Below are positions 17,892-25,795 of a stretch of DNA of 40,856 nt, in pieces. Numbering within the stretch: position 1 is the first letter of the stretch; each line of letters begins with the position of its first letter. The DNA lies in contig NZ_JAFKIC010000145.1 in assembly GCF_017306585.1 (NCBI RefSeq), positions 1 through 40,856 on the forward strand. The letters run 5' to 3'. The translations under genes were made by a program, and so were the position numbers. The notes under the pieces are model-generated. The model was not told the DNA's origin. It did not search any database and worked only from the letters and a program-made list of their open reading frames with translations. The DNA comes from Mesorhizobium sp. (GTDB taxonomy: Bacteria > Pseudomonadota > Alphaproteobacteria > Rhizobiales > Rhizobiaceae).

Positions 17892-18229
17892 GCGAGATCC
17901 AGCTTGATGCAATGACGATGAGGATGTCGCCTGCCGCCATGGAGGCCCGCGCCGGCGAAGTTGCGGCTCTATTGAAGACTCTGGCACATCCAATGCGGCT
18001 CATGCTCGTCTGCACCCTTGTGGAAGGGGAGCTTTCGGTTAGCCAACTGGAAGAAGTGCTCGACATCCACCAACCGAACCTTTCCCAGCAACTGACAGTG
18101 TTGCGCGATGCCAAGATTGTGGAAACGCGGCGTGACGGGAAACAGATCTTCTATCGGTTGACCGCCGAGAAGGCTGCTCAATTGGTTTCAGCGCTTTACA
18201 CGATCTTCTGTTCGGAAGGTCGGTCATGA
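17885..18229 (+). CDS. bigR: ArsR-family persulfide-sensing repressor BigR
   Basis: A 113- or 114-residue ArsR/SmtB repressor. Two GTG codons compete (17885 and 17888); the second overlaps the blh stop as GTGA and places the two sensing cysteines at 42 and 108, the numbering known for BigR. The cysteines are in MLVCTLVEGE and IFCSEG. The recognition helix region reads HQPNLSQQLTVLRDAKIVET. BigR dimers release DNA when the two cysteines are linked by sulfide or oxidants, turning on the operon. The candidate operator is upstream of blh. Confidence 0.93.
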   Translation: MVSEIQLDAMTMRMSPAAMEARAGEVAALLKTLAHPMRLMLVCTLVEGELSVSQLEEVLDIHQPNLSQQLTVLRDAKIVETRRDGKQIFYRLTAEKAAQLVSALYTIFCSEGRS

Positions 18230-18636
18230 CCTCTTACCTCGTTTCCCTTCTGGGCGGGGCTCTGATCGGCCTTTCATCGACGATGCTCCTGATCCTGAAC
18301 GGCAGAATCGCCGGCATAAGCGGTGTCGTTGGCAGGCTGGCCCAAGGCATCAATACCGGGACGAACGCAGCGTTCGTCGTCGGATTGCTGCTTGGCCCGG
18401 TCGTGTACTTCGCAGCTTTTCATCATTGGCCGGCCGTGACGATAACGGCGTCGCTGCCGTTGATTATGCTTGCAGGATTGCTGGTCGGCTTCGGATCCCG
18501 GATGGGCTCGGGTTGCACCAGCGGTCATGGCGTCATCGGCTTGGCGCGGTCATCGCCACGTTCAATCGTCGCGGTTTTGACATTCCTTGCGAGCGGCATC
18601 CTGGCTGTCGCCCTTCTTCACGGAGCTCTCTCGTGA
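18226..18636 (+). CDS. YeeE/YedE family membrane protein, PmpA-like
   Basis: An integral membrane protein of 136 residues with about four hydrophobic helices. The YeeE/YedE (DUF395) signature is GFGSRMGSGCTSGHGVIGLAR with its conserved cysteine. Family members carry thiosulfate or other sulfur species; the split pair pmpA/pmpB is known beside bigR and blh in plant-associated bacteria. It overlaps bigR by 4 bases and the next gene by 4 bases (GTGA). Confidence 0.9.
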   Translation: MTSYLVSLLGGALIGLSSTMLLILNGRIAGISGVVGRLAQGINTGTNAAFVVGLLLGPVVYFAAFHHWPAVTITASLPLIMLAGLLVGFGSRMGSGCTSGHGVIGLARSSPRSIVAVLTFLASGILAVALLHGALS

Positions 18637-19064
18637 AACACACCCAATTACAGGTTTTGGCCGCTTTGGCCGCGGGCACCATTTTCGGGTTTGGTTTGGC
18701 GTTGTCGGGCATGCTCGACCCTGTCCGGGTTCAGGGCTTTCTCGACGTTTTTGGCGCATGGGATCCGAGCCTGGCATTCGTGCTGGGCGGTGCCGTTGCA
18801 GTTGCAATGGGAGGCATGGCCTTTATCCGGCGGATGTCGCGACCGCTGCTGGCGGATAGCTTCCATTGGCCCATGGACTCGCGGATTGACGCCCCTCTGG
18901 TCATCGGCTCGGCGATCTTCGGCCTTGGATGGGGTCTGGGCGGGTTTTGCCCTGGCCCGGCGATGGCTTCTCTGTCGCTTGGGCTAACGCCGACGCTGGT
19001 CTTCGTAGCCTTTATGCTGGCGGGGATGATTGCCCATGATCGCTTCTTCGGGAGAACATCATGA
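18633..19064 (+). CDS. YeeE/YedE family membrane protein, PmpB-like
   Basis: A partner of the previous gene, 143 residues from GTG 18633, which overlaps its stop. It has about four hydrophobic helices and the second half-signature GFCPGPAMASLSLG containing a conserved cysteine. It probably pairs with the PmpA-like protein to form one full sulfur-species channel. The start is a GTG because no ATG is placed sensibly in this frame; the open frame runs back to 18426 inside the previous gene. Confidence 0.9.
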   Translation: MKHTQLQVLAALAAGTIFGFGLALSGMLDPVRVQGFLDVFGAWDPSLAFVLGGAVAVAMGGMAFIRRMSRPLLADSFHWPMDSRIDAPLVIGSAIFGLGWGLGGFCPGPAMASLSLGLTPTLVFVAFMLAGMIAHDRFFGRTS

Positions 19065-19843
19065 CCAATGCCTTGTTTGCCGCCGTCGGCTCCGGCGGTC
19101 TGGTCGGTTTCACTCTTGGTCTGGTCGGCGGCGGTGGATCGATCCTTGCCACGCCGCTCTTGCTCTATGTTGTCGGCGTCGCCCAACCGCACCTCGCCAT
19201 CGGCACAGGCGCGCTTGCAGTGGCCGCCAACGCATTTGCGAACTTCGCAGGCCACGCCTTGAAGGGTCACGTCTGGTGGCGTTGTGCGCTTGTCTTCGCG
19301 GCGCTGGGCTCCGTGGGTGCCCTGGCGGGTTCGAGCCTCGGAAAGTCGATCGACGGGACGCGTCTGCTCTTCTTCTTTGGGCTGCTTATGCTGGTGGTCG
19401 GCGGACTGATGGTTCGACCACGCCGTAGCACTTCGACGGCAGCCCGGCCTGTCGATGCCAAAATGTGCGCGATGACAGCGGCAGTCGCCGTTGCCGCCGG
19501 CGCGGCCTCTGGCTTCTTTGGCATTGGCGGCGGCTTCCTCATTGTCCCCGGATTGATCCTGGCCACCGGAATGCCAACGATCAATGCGATTGGTACATCC
19601 TTGCTTGCTGTCGCAGCCTTCGGCCTCGCGACCGCCTTCAACTACGCCTTGTCGGGAATGGTTGACTGGCAGCTGGCAGCTGAATTTATCGGTGGCGGCT
19701 TTGGCGGCGGCTTGATCGGCATGTTGGCGGCGACACGCCTGGCGTCCTACAAGAACGTGCTCAATAGGATCTTCGCCGCACTCATCTTTGTCGTCGCGAG
19801 CTACGTTCTCTACCGGAGTATCGGCGAACTCGCTCGGTCATAG
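19061..19843 (+). CDS. TauE/SafE family sulfite/anion exporter
   Basis: An inner-membrane protein of 260 residues, with about eight hydrophobic segments in two similar halves. Each half has a TauE-type glycine block: LGLVGGGGSILATPLLLY at the N-terminus and SGFFGIGGGFLIVPGLIL in the middle. The family exports sulfite or sulfonates. Here the expected job is to remove sulfite made by the persulfide dioxygenase. It overlaps the previous gene by 4 bases (ATGA) and is the last gene of the operon. Confidence 0.92.
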   Translation: MTNALFAAVGSGGLVGFTLGLVGGGGSILATPLLLYVVGVAQPHLAIGTGALAVAANAFANFAGHALKGHVWWRCALVFAALGSVGALAGSSLGKSIDGTRLLFFFGLLMLVVGGLMVRPRRSTSTAARPVDAKMCAMTAAVAVAAGAASGFFGIGGGFLIVPGLILATGMPTINAIGTSLLAVAAFGLATAFNYALSGMVDWQLAAEFIGGGFGGGLIGMLAATRLASYKNVLNRIFAALIFVVASYVLYRSIGELARS

Positions 19844-19911
19844 GCTGCCATGCCAGTTGGTAGGCGGTTTCCAGGCCCAGAGGCCGTAGGCGGAAGATTG
19901 CTCGACCATTG

Positions 19912-20244
19912 TCATGCTCCTTTGTGGTGAGTGGTGCCATCTCGCGCGCCCGGCACGGGTTCCTTATGCCTGCTGGCATGGCCGCCGTGACCGCCATGCC
20001 CGCGGTGGCCGCCATGCTTGCGGTGAAACATGTGAAGCAGAGGGCAGGTGAGCAGCAGCAGAAAGGGAAGGACACCGAAGGTATGAGCTCGGTGCTCAGT
20101 GAGAAGGAAAAACGCAGCGATCAGCAGGAAAGCGATCGTGACCAGGCCGGTCTTGGAAGTCCAAAATCCGCCTGCCTCGGCCTCCGGTTCTGGTTCGGAC
20201 ACGGTCGGGGGAGCGGACATGCGGTGCACGTTGTTGGTATTCAT
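19912..20244 (-). CDS. DUF2933-like membrane protein with His-rich tail
   Basis: A 110-residue protein from ATG 20244 (MNTNNVHRMSAPP), preceded by AAGGAA; the frame is open to 20298 but without a ribosome site. The N-terminal third is soluble and acidic (SEPEPEAEAGG). Two hydrophobic segments follow, separated by the short loop LTEHRAHTFG. The C-terminus is a run of His/Gly (HRKHGGHRGHGGHGGHASRHK) that could bind metal. DUF2933 proteins are small, often in metal-resistance clusters and uncharacterised. It lies 19 bases after the 4-TM protein and convergent with tauE. Confidence 0.78.
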   Translation of the reverse strand: MNTNNVHRMSAPPTVSEPEPEAEAGGFWTSKTGLVTIAFLLIAAFFLLTEHRAHTFGVLPFLLLLTCPLLHMFHRKHGGHRGHGGHGGHASRHKEPVPGARDGTTHHKGA

Positions 20245-20263
20245 GGGATGGGTTCCTTGTTTG

Positions 20264-20713
20264 TCAGCGTTTGTCATTGCCGGAGCTTTCGAGCCCATAC
20301 GCGATGAGGCTCACGGCCCAGACCAGCGCGCAGGCGAACAGTGGCCACCTGAAGTCGGAGCCAATCGTGAAGTTGACCACCGACATCAAGCCGATGGACG
20401 ACGCTCCTCCGACCAGGGCCCCGGCCACCGCGACCGCATGGCGCGCGCGAAACGCGGTGACTGCCAGCGCAATCAGGAGAACGCCGGTGGCGAGTGCGTA
20501 GCCGCCGAGCACCCTAAAAACCTGCGTCAGCCACACCGCGAGACGTGGACCGATCGCTTCGAGCTCGGCGGCCGAGAGATTCATATAGCGGACATCCTCG
20601 GGCAGCAGTGGTGGCCTGAGTGCGATGAAATACAGTCCGATCCCGGCGATGATGGTTCCGGCCAGAGCAAGAGTTGCGGACGACGTCGTCCATGGATTGA
20701 CTGCAGGTTTCAT
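20264..20713 (-). CDS. Hypothetical four-span membrane protein
   Basis: A 149-residue protein with about four hydrophobic helices. One lies near the N-terminus, followed by a soluble loop (RPPLLPEDVRYMNLSAAEL), then three more. I do not recognise a named family. Its ATG overlaps the TGA of a 12-codon upstream frame that has a strong ribosome site, so it may be translated by coupling. It precedes the DUF2933 gene on the same strand. Confidence 0.7.
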   Translation of the reverse strand: MKPAVNPWTTSSATLALAGTIIAGIGLYFIALRPPLLPEDVRYMNLSAAELEAIGPRLAVWLTQVFRVLGGYALATGVLLIALAVTAFRARHAVAVAGALVGGASSIGLMSVVNFTIGSDFRWPLFACALVWAVSLIAYGLESSGNDKR

Positions 20714-20748
20714 GAGTGGAACCTCGCCAATCGAAGCTGGGTTTTCAT
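20710..20748 (-). CDS. 12-codon leader frame (MKTQLRLARFHS) overlapping the 4-TM gene
   Basis: An ATG at 20748 preceded by GAGGAA with 6-base spacing encodes 12 residues, and its TGA overlaps the ATG of the next gene (ATGA). This is the pattern of a coupled leader peptide. No attenuator structure is evident. It could be chance. Confidence 0.35.
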   Translation of the reverse strand: MKTQLRLARFHS

Positions 20749-20867
20749 GATTGGTTCCTCGTCGTTGGTGTGAATTGCGGTCGACTCTGGACGGTGCCCA
20801 AGGCCAGGCCAGATCGCCGCTGCTGGTTATGACTTCGGGAATCGGTCGCGCGATTTGGGGCCTTAAC

Positions 20868-20892
20868 GGGCACTGTTGGATTCAACAGTCCC
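20868..20892 (-). terminator. Stem-loop downstream of the frameshifted periplasmic gene
   Basis: ACTGTTG-GATT-CAACAGT (20872-20889) is a perfect 7-bp stem with a 4-base loop; flanking GGG/CCC can extend it past a one-base bulge. It is about 22 bases past the minus-strand gene ending at 20914. There is no strong T-tract, so its terminator role is moderate only; an operator is an alternative. Confidence 0.4.
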
Positions 20893-20913
20893 TTGGGCTG
20901 CGACGGCGCGATA

Positions 20914-21292
20914 TCAGGCCAAGGTCTGGGGAGGTTGCAGGAGTGCCTCGGGGTCGACGCCCGTTGGCAGGAATGCCTTGCCCGCCATGAACCGGGCGGC
21001 AACCGGCGCATCATGAAGAACGTCGCATTCGCCGGCGAAAATGCCTCCAGCACAACAGCCGGAGCCGGTCGAGTGCACGCAATCCAGGCAGTTGTCACAT
21101 GGCGCGCGATGGTCGTCTTGGTCTGTGAACGCGATATTACCTATCGCGTTGTCCGACGTGCTCGTCGATTGTCGCAACGTCGGCAGAGACGCCGGCTCCG
21201 AAAGCCTGCCCGGCAAGACCAGCAATGGCACCGCCCGCGATCAGGAAGATCACGGACAGCAGTAATCGAAGCTGAGCCAACGCGCTTTTCAT
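20914..21292 (-). pseudogene. Small secreted Cys-containing protein, frameshifted
   Basis: From ATG 21292 the frame encodes a signal peptide (MKSALAQLRLLLSVIFLIAG) and DVATIDEHVG, then stops at 21137. The rest is in another frame: NAIGNIAFTDQDDH, then CDNCLDCVHSTGSGCCAGG, ending in PEALLQPPQTLA at 20914. Removing one G near GTCGGACAACGC (about 21150) would join EHV to DNAIGNIAF. The mature protein would carry several cysteines (CDNCLDC, GCCAGG, GECD). The family is unnamed to my knowledge. It sits directly after a FixK-type promoter. Recent decay or sequence error. Confidence 0.65.
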
Positions 21293-21298
21293 GTGTTT

Positions 21299-21339
21299 AG
21301 TATAGCCCAATTGCATAGCGCCCCTTTGACGCAAATCAA
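21299..21339. promoter_or_regulatory. FNR/FixK-type box in the divergent region, with minus-strand -10
   Basis: TTGAC GCAA ATCAA at 21326-21339 matches the FixK consensus TTG(A/C)-N6-TCAA class. On the minus strand, TATACT at 21304-21299 is the -10, and the box is centred about 41 bases before the predicted start at 21291-21292. That is exactly the ATG of the minus-strand gene, so its mRNA would be leaderless. On the plus strand the same box would place a start near 21374, before the SRPBCC gene. Confidence 0.68.
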
Positions 21340-21458
21340 TGCCGGCACGCCCAAGAGAGCGCTCAGTTCAGCGGTTCTCATCCGACACTGATCGGATGTT
21401 TACCCAATTCTCCCTGGAGACACGGGGATGAAACCCTGAGGTGAGATCATTGCTGGCA

Positions 21459-21995
21459 ATGTCGCGTTCCACCGAGACCACCGTCAGGATAGAATCCGCA
21501 GCCGAGACCGTGTTTGCCTATCTCGACGACCACAGACATCTCGGGGTTCACATGAGCGCCTCATCATGGATGATGCTCGGTTCGAAGATGGATTACGAGT
21601 TCGATACACATGAAGCCCGTTCGGTCGGCTCCAAGTTCGGATTCCGTGGAAAAATACTCGGAGTTGCGCTGTCGGCGGAACAAGTGGTTGCGATCCGGAT
21701 GGCGCCCAGATTGAAGGTCTGGGAAACCATCGGGGTCCCAAATCTCTGGGTGATCGGCCGTTATCGCATGGGCTTCAAGATCGTCCCAGAGGCGGGAGCC
21801 TGCCGGCTTCGGGTCTTCATCGACTATGACCTGCCGGAAACGGCGCCAGCCCGATTGCTCGGCATGATCTTTGCGAACGCCTATGCACGTTGGTGCACGG
21901 GTCAGATGGCGAAAGGCGCAGCCCGTTATTTCGAGAAGCTCGGGGCGCGGGCAGTCCCGAGCATTCAAGCATCTAGAAAGTCAGCCGAACAATGA
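21459..21995 (+). CDS. SRPBCC/START-like family protein
   Basis: A soluble protein of 178 residues from ATG 21459 (MSRSTETTVRIESAAETVFA); GTG 21441 is an alternative start. The opening pattern, a beta strand followed by AETVFAYLDDHRHL, is typical of the polyketide cyclase/SRPBCC helix-grip fold that holds hydrophobic ligands. No catalytic residue can be named. It stands between the FixK-type box and phosphoketolase and may be in the same transcript, with a gap of about 105 bases. Confidence 0.75.
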   Translation: MSRSTETTVRIESAAETVFAYLDDHRHLGVHMSASSWMMLGSKMDYEFDTHEARSVGSKFGFRGKILGVALSAEQVVAIRMAPRLKVWETIGVPNLWVIGRYRMGFKIVPEAGACRLRVFIDYDLPETAPARLLGMIFANAYARWCTGQMAKGAARYFEKLGARAVPSIQASRKSAEQ

Positions 21996-22100
21996 CGGAC
22001 CGAATGGCGCGCGAATGCGTTGGTGTCCATTCACTACGACTCGACAAGCAGAGGCGCGTCGCCATCCGGCGGCATTTGCAAACAACGCAACGGAGCTGAC

Positions 22101-24524
22101 ATGACCGAGCACGCGAGAGTAGCAGTCCCCGGTGGGCGGCTGTCCGAAAGCCAGTTGCGCGATATTGATGCCTATTGGCGCGCCGCCAACTATCTGACGA
22201 TCGGCCAGATCTACCTGCTCGACAATCCGCTGCTGCGCGAGCCCTTGCGGCTGGAGCACGTCAAGCCGCGCTTGCTCGGCCACTGGGGAACTTCGCCGGG
22301 CCTGAGCTTTATCTACGCCCATCTCAATCGCGCGATCCGGCTTCGGGATGCCGATGTGATCTATGTCTGCGGCCCCGGCCACGGCGGCCCGGCAATGGTG
22401 GCGAACACCTACCTGGAGGGCACCTACACCGAGATCAATCCGGATATAACAATGGATGAGCAGGGAATGCGAAAGCTGTTCCGGCAGTTCTCGTTTCCAG
22501 GCGGAATCCCGAGCCATGCCGCGCCCGACGTGCCGGGTTCGATCAATGAGGGCGGCGAACTGGGCTACGCGCTTTCTCATGCCTACGGCGCGGCCTTCGA
22601 CAACCCAGACCTTGTCGTCGCTTGCGTTGTCGGCGATGGCGAGGCCGAAACCGGACCACTGGCTGCGGCGTGGCACTCCAACAAATTCCTCAATCCGGCG
22701 CGCGACGGCGCGGTTCTACCGATCCTGCATTTGAACGGCTACAAGATCGCCAATCCGACGATTCTGGGCCGCATTCCCGAAGATGAATTGCGGGCGCTGT
22801 TTATCGGCTACGGGTATGAACCGCTGTTCGTCGAGGGGCACGAGCCGGCACTGATGCATCAACGAATGGCGGCCGTTCTGGACGATGCGCTCGACCGCAT
22901 CCGGGACATCCAGCACGCCGCGCGCGCTGGTTCGGCGCCGACGACGTCGCGACCAAAATGGCCGATGATCGTGCTGCGTAGCCCCAAGGGCTGGACTGGT
23001 CCGAAGGAGGTCGACGGGCTGAAGACCGAGGGCTTCTGGCGCTCTCATCAGGTCCCGTTGTCGGGACTTGCGGAAAATCCCGAACATCTCAAGCTGCTCG
23101 AGGAGTGGTTGAAAAGCTACCGACCCGAGGAACTGTTCGACGCCGTGGGTGCTCCGGTGGTCTCGATCCGCGCTACTGCACCCCAGACCATGCGGCGCAT
23201 GGGCGCCAACCCGCATGCCAATGGCGGGCTGCTGCGCAAATCGCTCAACATGCCCGGATTGAATGACCATGCCGTGGCCGTCCCTCAACCCGGCGCTGTC
23301 AAGGCCGAGGCAACGCGAGTAATGGGCACCTTCCTGCGTGACGTAATGGAGTTGAACCGGGCCGCGAAGAATTTCCGCATCGTTGGCCCGGACGAGACCG
23401 CCTCGAACCGGCTTCAAGACGTGTTCGAAGTCACCGAGCGTGCCTGGATGGAGAAGATCCTGCCCGAGGACGTTCATCTCGGGCGTGACGGCCGGGTCAT
23501 GGAAATCCTTTCCGAGCATACCTGCCAGGGCTGGCTCGAAGGCTACCTGCTGACGGGACGGCACGGTCTGTTCTCTTGCTACGAGGCATTCATCCACATC
23601 GTCGATTCCATGTTCAACCAGCATGCGAAATGGTTGGATGCCTGCCGCGACATTCCATGGCGTCGGCCCATTGCTTCGCTGAACTACCTGTTGTCGAGCC
23701 ATGTTTGGCATCAGGAACACAATGGCTTCAGCCATCAGGATCCCGGCTTTATCGACGTCGCCCTCAACAAGAAGGCCGACATCGTGCGCGTCTATCTGCC
23801 GCCGGATGCCAACACCTTGCTCTGCGTGGCCGACCATGTGTTGCAGACCTGGAACCGCATCAACGTCATCGTCGCCGGCAAACCGCCATCATGGCAGTGG
23901 CTGTCGATGGACAAGGCGATCGTTCACTGCAGGGCGGGCGTCGGCATCTGGGACTGGGCCTCGACGGATGCTGGTGCCGAGCCGGACGTCGTCATGGCAT
24001 GCGCCGGCGATGTTCCGACGCTCGAAACACTGGCGGCTGTCCAGATCCTCAGGCACCATGTTCCAGAGCTCAGGATCAGGGTGGTCAACATCGTGGACCT
24101 GATGACGCTTCAGCCGAAGGAGCATCACCCGCACGGCCTGTCGGATCGAGATTTCGACGCGCTGTTCACCACCGGCAAACCCGTCATTTTCGCCTATCAT
24201 GGCTATCCCTGGACCGTCCATCGCCTCACCTATCGGCGGACCAACCACTACAACATCCATGTGCGAGGCTTTAACGAGGAAGGCACGACCACCACGCCCT
24301 TCGACATGACGGTTTTGAACGGCCTCGACCGGTTCCACCTCGTCCAAAGCGTGCTTGATCGGGTTCCGGAGCTCAAGAGCGTACGGGTCGGGTTGAAGCA
24401 GGCGATGGACAGCAAGCTGCTTGACCATCGAGCCTATATACGCGCCCATGGCCAGGACATGCCGGAAATACTCGACTGGAAGTGGGGGCAGGATCCAGAT
24501 GCGGCGACGACTCGTTCAGGTTGA
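22101..24524 (+). CDS. xfp: Phosphoketolase (xylulose-5-phosphate/fructose-6-phosphate)
   Basis: A thiamine-diphosphate enzyme of 807 residues that splits xylulose-5-P (and often fructose-6-P) with phosphate into acetyl-phosphate and an aldose phosphate. ATG 22101 has GGAG upstream and gives the usual N-terminus, ending in [15 protein letters not shown]. Key blocks are [34 protein letters not shown], the diphosphate-binding [15 protein letters not shown] and [17 protein letters not shown]. The length is normal. The next gene is acetate kinase, which would turn acetyl-phosphate into acetate plus ATP. Low-oxygen control is suggested by the upstream FixK-type box. Confidence 0.96.
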   Translation: MTEHARVAVPGGRLSESQLRDIDAYWRAANYLTIGQIYLLDNPLLREPLRLEHVKPRLLGHWGTSPGLSFIYAHLNRAIRLRDADVIYVCGPGHGGPAMVANTYLEGTYTEINPDITMDEQGMRKLFRQFSFPGGIPSHAAPDVPGSINEGGELGYALSHAYGAAFDNPDLVVACVVGDGEAETGPLAAAWHSNKFLNPARDGAVLPILHLNGYKIANPTILGRIPEDELRALFIGYGYEPLFVEGHEPALMHQRMAAVLDDALDRIRDIQHAARAGSAPTTSRPKWPMIVLRSPKGWTGPKEVDGLKTEGFWRSHQVPLSGLAENPEHLKLLEEWLKSYRPEELFDAVGAPVVSIRATAPQTMRRMGANPHANGGLLRKSLNMPGLNDHAVAVPQPGAVKAEATRVMGTFLRDVMELNRAAKNFRIVGPDETASNRLQDVFEVTERAWMEKILPEDVHLGRDGRVMEILSEHTCQGWLEGYLLTGRHGLFSCYEAFIHIVDSMFNQHAKWLDACRDIPWRRPIASLNYLLSSHVWHQEHNGFSHQDPGFIDVALNKKADIVRVYLPPDANTLLCVADHVLQTWNRINVIVAGKPPSWQWLSMDKAIVHCRAGVGIWDWASTDAGAEPDVVMACAGDVPTLETLAAVQILRHHVPELRIRVVNIVDLMTLQPKEHHPHGLSDRDFDALFTTGKPVIFAYHGYPWTVHRLTYRRTNHYNIHVRGFNEEGTTTTPFDMTVLNGLDRFHLVQSVLDRVPELKSVRVGLKQAMDSKLLDHRAYIRAHGQDMPEILDWKWGQDPDAATTRSG

Positions 24525-24574
24525 GCCGATGCCCTTATTCCGGAAATCGCCGCGACAGCATATCGGACGCCCCT

Positions 24575-25654
24575 ATGACTGACGCCATCCTCGTTCTGAA
24601 CGGCGGTTCCTCGAGCCTGAAGTTCGCCGTCTTTGAGGGATGCGACGAACTTCCCCCGCTGCTGCGCGGCAATGTCGCCTCCCTCGGGCAGCATCCGCGG
24701 CTGCGTGTGGAGGCCGCGGCGGGATGGCTTGAAATAGACAGGAGCCTGGGCGGCGGACCAATCGATATCGGGGAGGCATTTGCGGCGGTTGCCTCTGTGC
24801 TCGCCGATCGCGATCTTCTGAACCGCATCGGCAGGGTAGGGCACAGGATCGTTCATGGCGGTCGTGATTTTACGGAAGCCACGCGGCTTGACGCGCGCGC
24901 GATCGAGGCGCTGCGCCTGCTCGAACCGCTGGCTCCGATCCATCAGCGGATCAATCTCGAGATTGTCGCACTGGCAGCCGACCTCCTGCCACAGGCGATT
25001 CAGGTTGGATGCTTCGACACCGCGTTTCATTCTGCCCGGCCGGAACTCGCCAAGATCTATGGCCTTCCGCGCGCGATGACCGAGGCGGGCCTCGTCTCCT
25101 ATGGCTTTCACGGACTGTCCTATAGCCACATTGTTTCGAAGCTGCGTGACCGCTACGGCGCCGGCGCCGGCGGCCGGGCGATCGTCGCCCATCTCGGCAG
25201 CGGTGCGAGCCTGTGTGCCATGAACGCTGGAATAAGCGTCGCCACGACGATGGGGTTTTCAACGCTCGACGGCCTTGTAATGAGCACGCGTTGCGGTGCG
25301 CTCGATCCGGGGATCGTCCTCCACCTTCTACAGGACAAGAAGCTTTCGACCGACGAATTGGGCGTCCTTCTCTACGAGCAATCAGGCCTGCTAGGGGTGT
25401 CGGGAATATCCGGGGACATGCAGACGCTGATCGGCTCTGGCGATCCTGCTGCCGCCCAAGCCGTCGATCTTTTCATCTATCGCGTTGGGCGCGAGATCGG
25501 GTCTCTGGCTGCTGCTCTGGGAGGGCTGGATACACTGGTGTTCACTGCCGGTATCGGCGAAAACGCTCCGTCGATCCGGGAGAGGATCGGTGCCGCGGCC
25601 CGCTGGCTCGCCGTCAGCATCGACCATGACCGGAACCTAAAGGCGAGGAAATGA
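24575..25654 (+). CDS. ackA: Acetate kinase, C-terminus frameshifted
   Basis: It converts acetyl-phosphate and ADP to acetate and ATP. ATG 24575 gives MTDAILVLNGGSSSLKFAVF with the ASKHA phosphate motif. Later blocks are RVGHRIVHGG, CFDTAFHS, YGFHGLSYSHI, AHLGSGASLCAM, MSTRCGALDPG and FTAGIGENAPSIRERI, so the catalytic core is complete. The frame stops at 25654 (359 residues), shorter than the usual ~395. The missing tail is in another frame: MISLASSGVDVLVIRTDEER, running to a stop at 25794, two bases before the next gene's ATG. One base has been lost near 25640-25650. The enzyme may be partly functional or this may be a sequence error. Confidence 0.9.
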   Translation: MTDAILVLNGGSSSLKFAVFEGCDELPPLLRGNVASLGQHPRLRVEAAAGWLEIDRSLGGGPIDIGEAFAAVASVLADRDLLNRIGRVGHRIVHGGRDFTEATRLDARAIEALRLLEPLAPIHQRINLEIVALAADLLPQAIQVGCFDTAFHSARPELAKIYGLPRAMTEAGLVSYGFHGLSYSHIVSKLRDRYGAGAGGRAIVAHLGSGASLCAMNAGISVATTMGFSTLDGLVMSTRCGALDPGIVLHLLQDKKLSTDELGVLLYEQSGLLGVSGISGDMQTLIGSGDPAAAQAVDLFIYRVGREIGSLAAALGGLDTLVFTAGIGENAPSIRERIGAAARWLAVSIDHDRNLKARK

Positions 25655-25795
25655 TCAGCCTCGCCAGTTCCGGCGTCGACGTGCTTGTCATTCGCACGGA
25701 TGAGGAGAGAGCCGTCGGCAGCCAATTGCTCGCGGCGTCCTCGTCGACAAGGGCAAGACCCCGCTCTATGCTGCCATCGGCGAGGAGACGCTGAC

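Noticed and set aside
22716-23837. 373-codon minus-strand frame
   Set aside because: Shadow of phosphoketolase; no motif.
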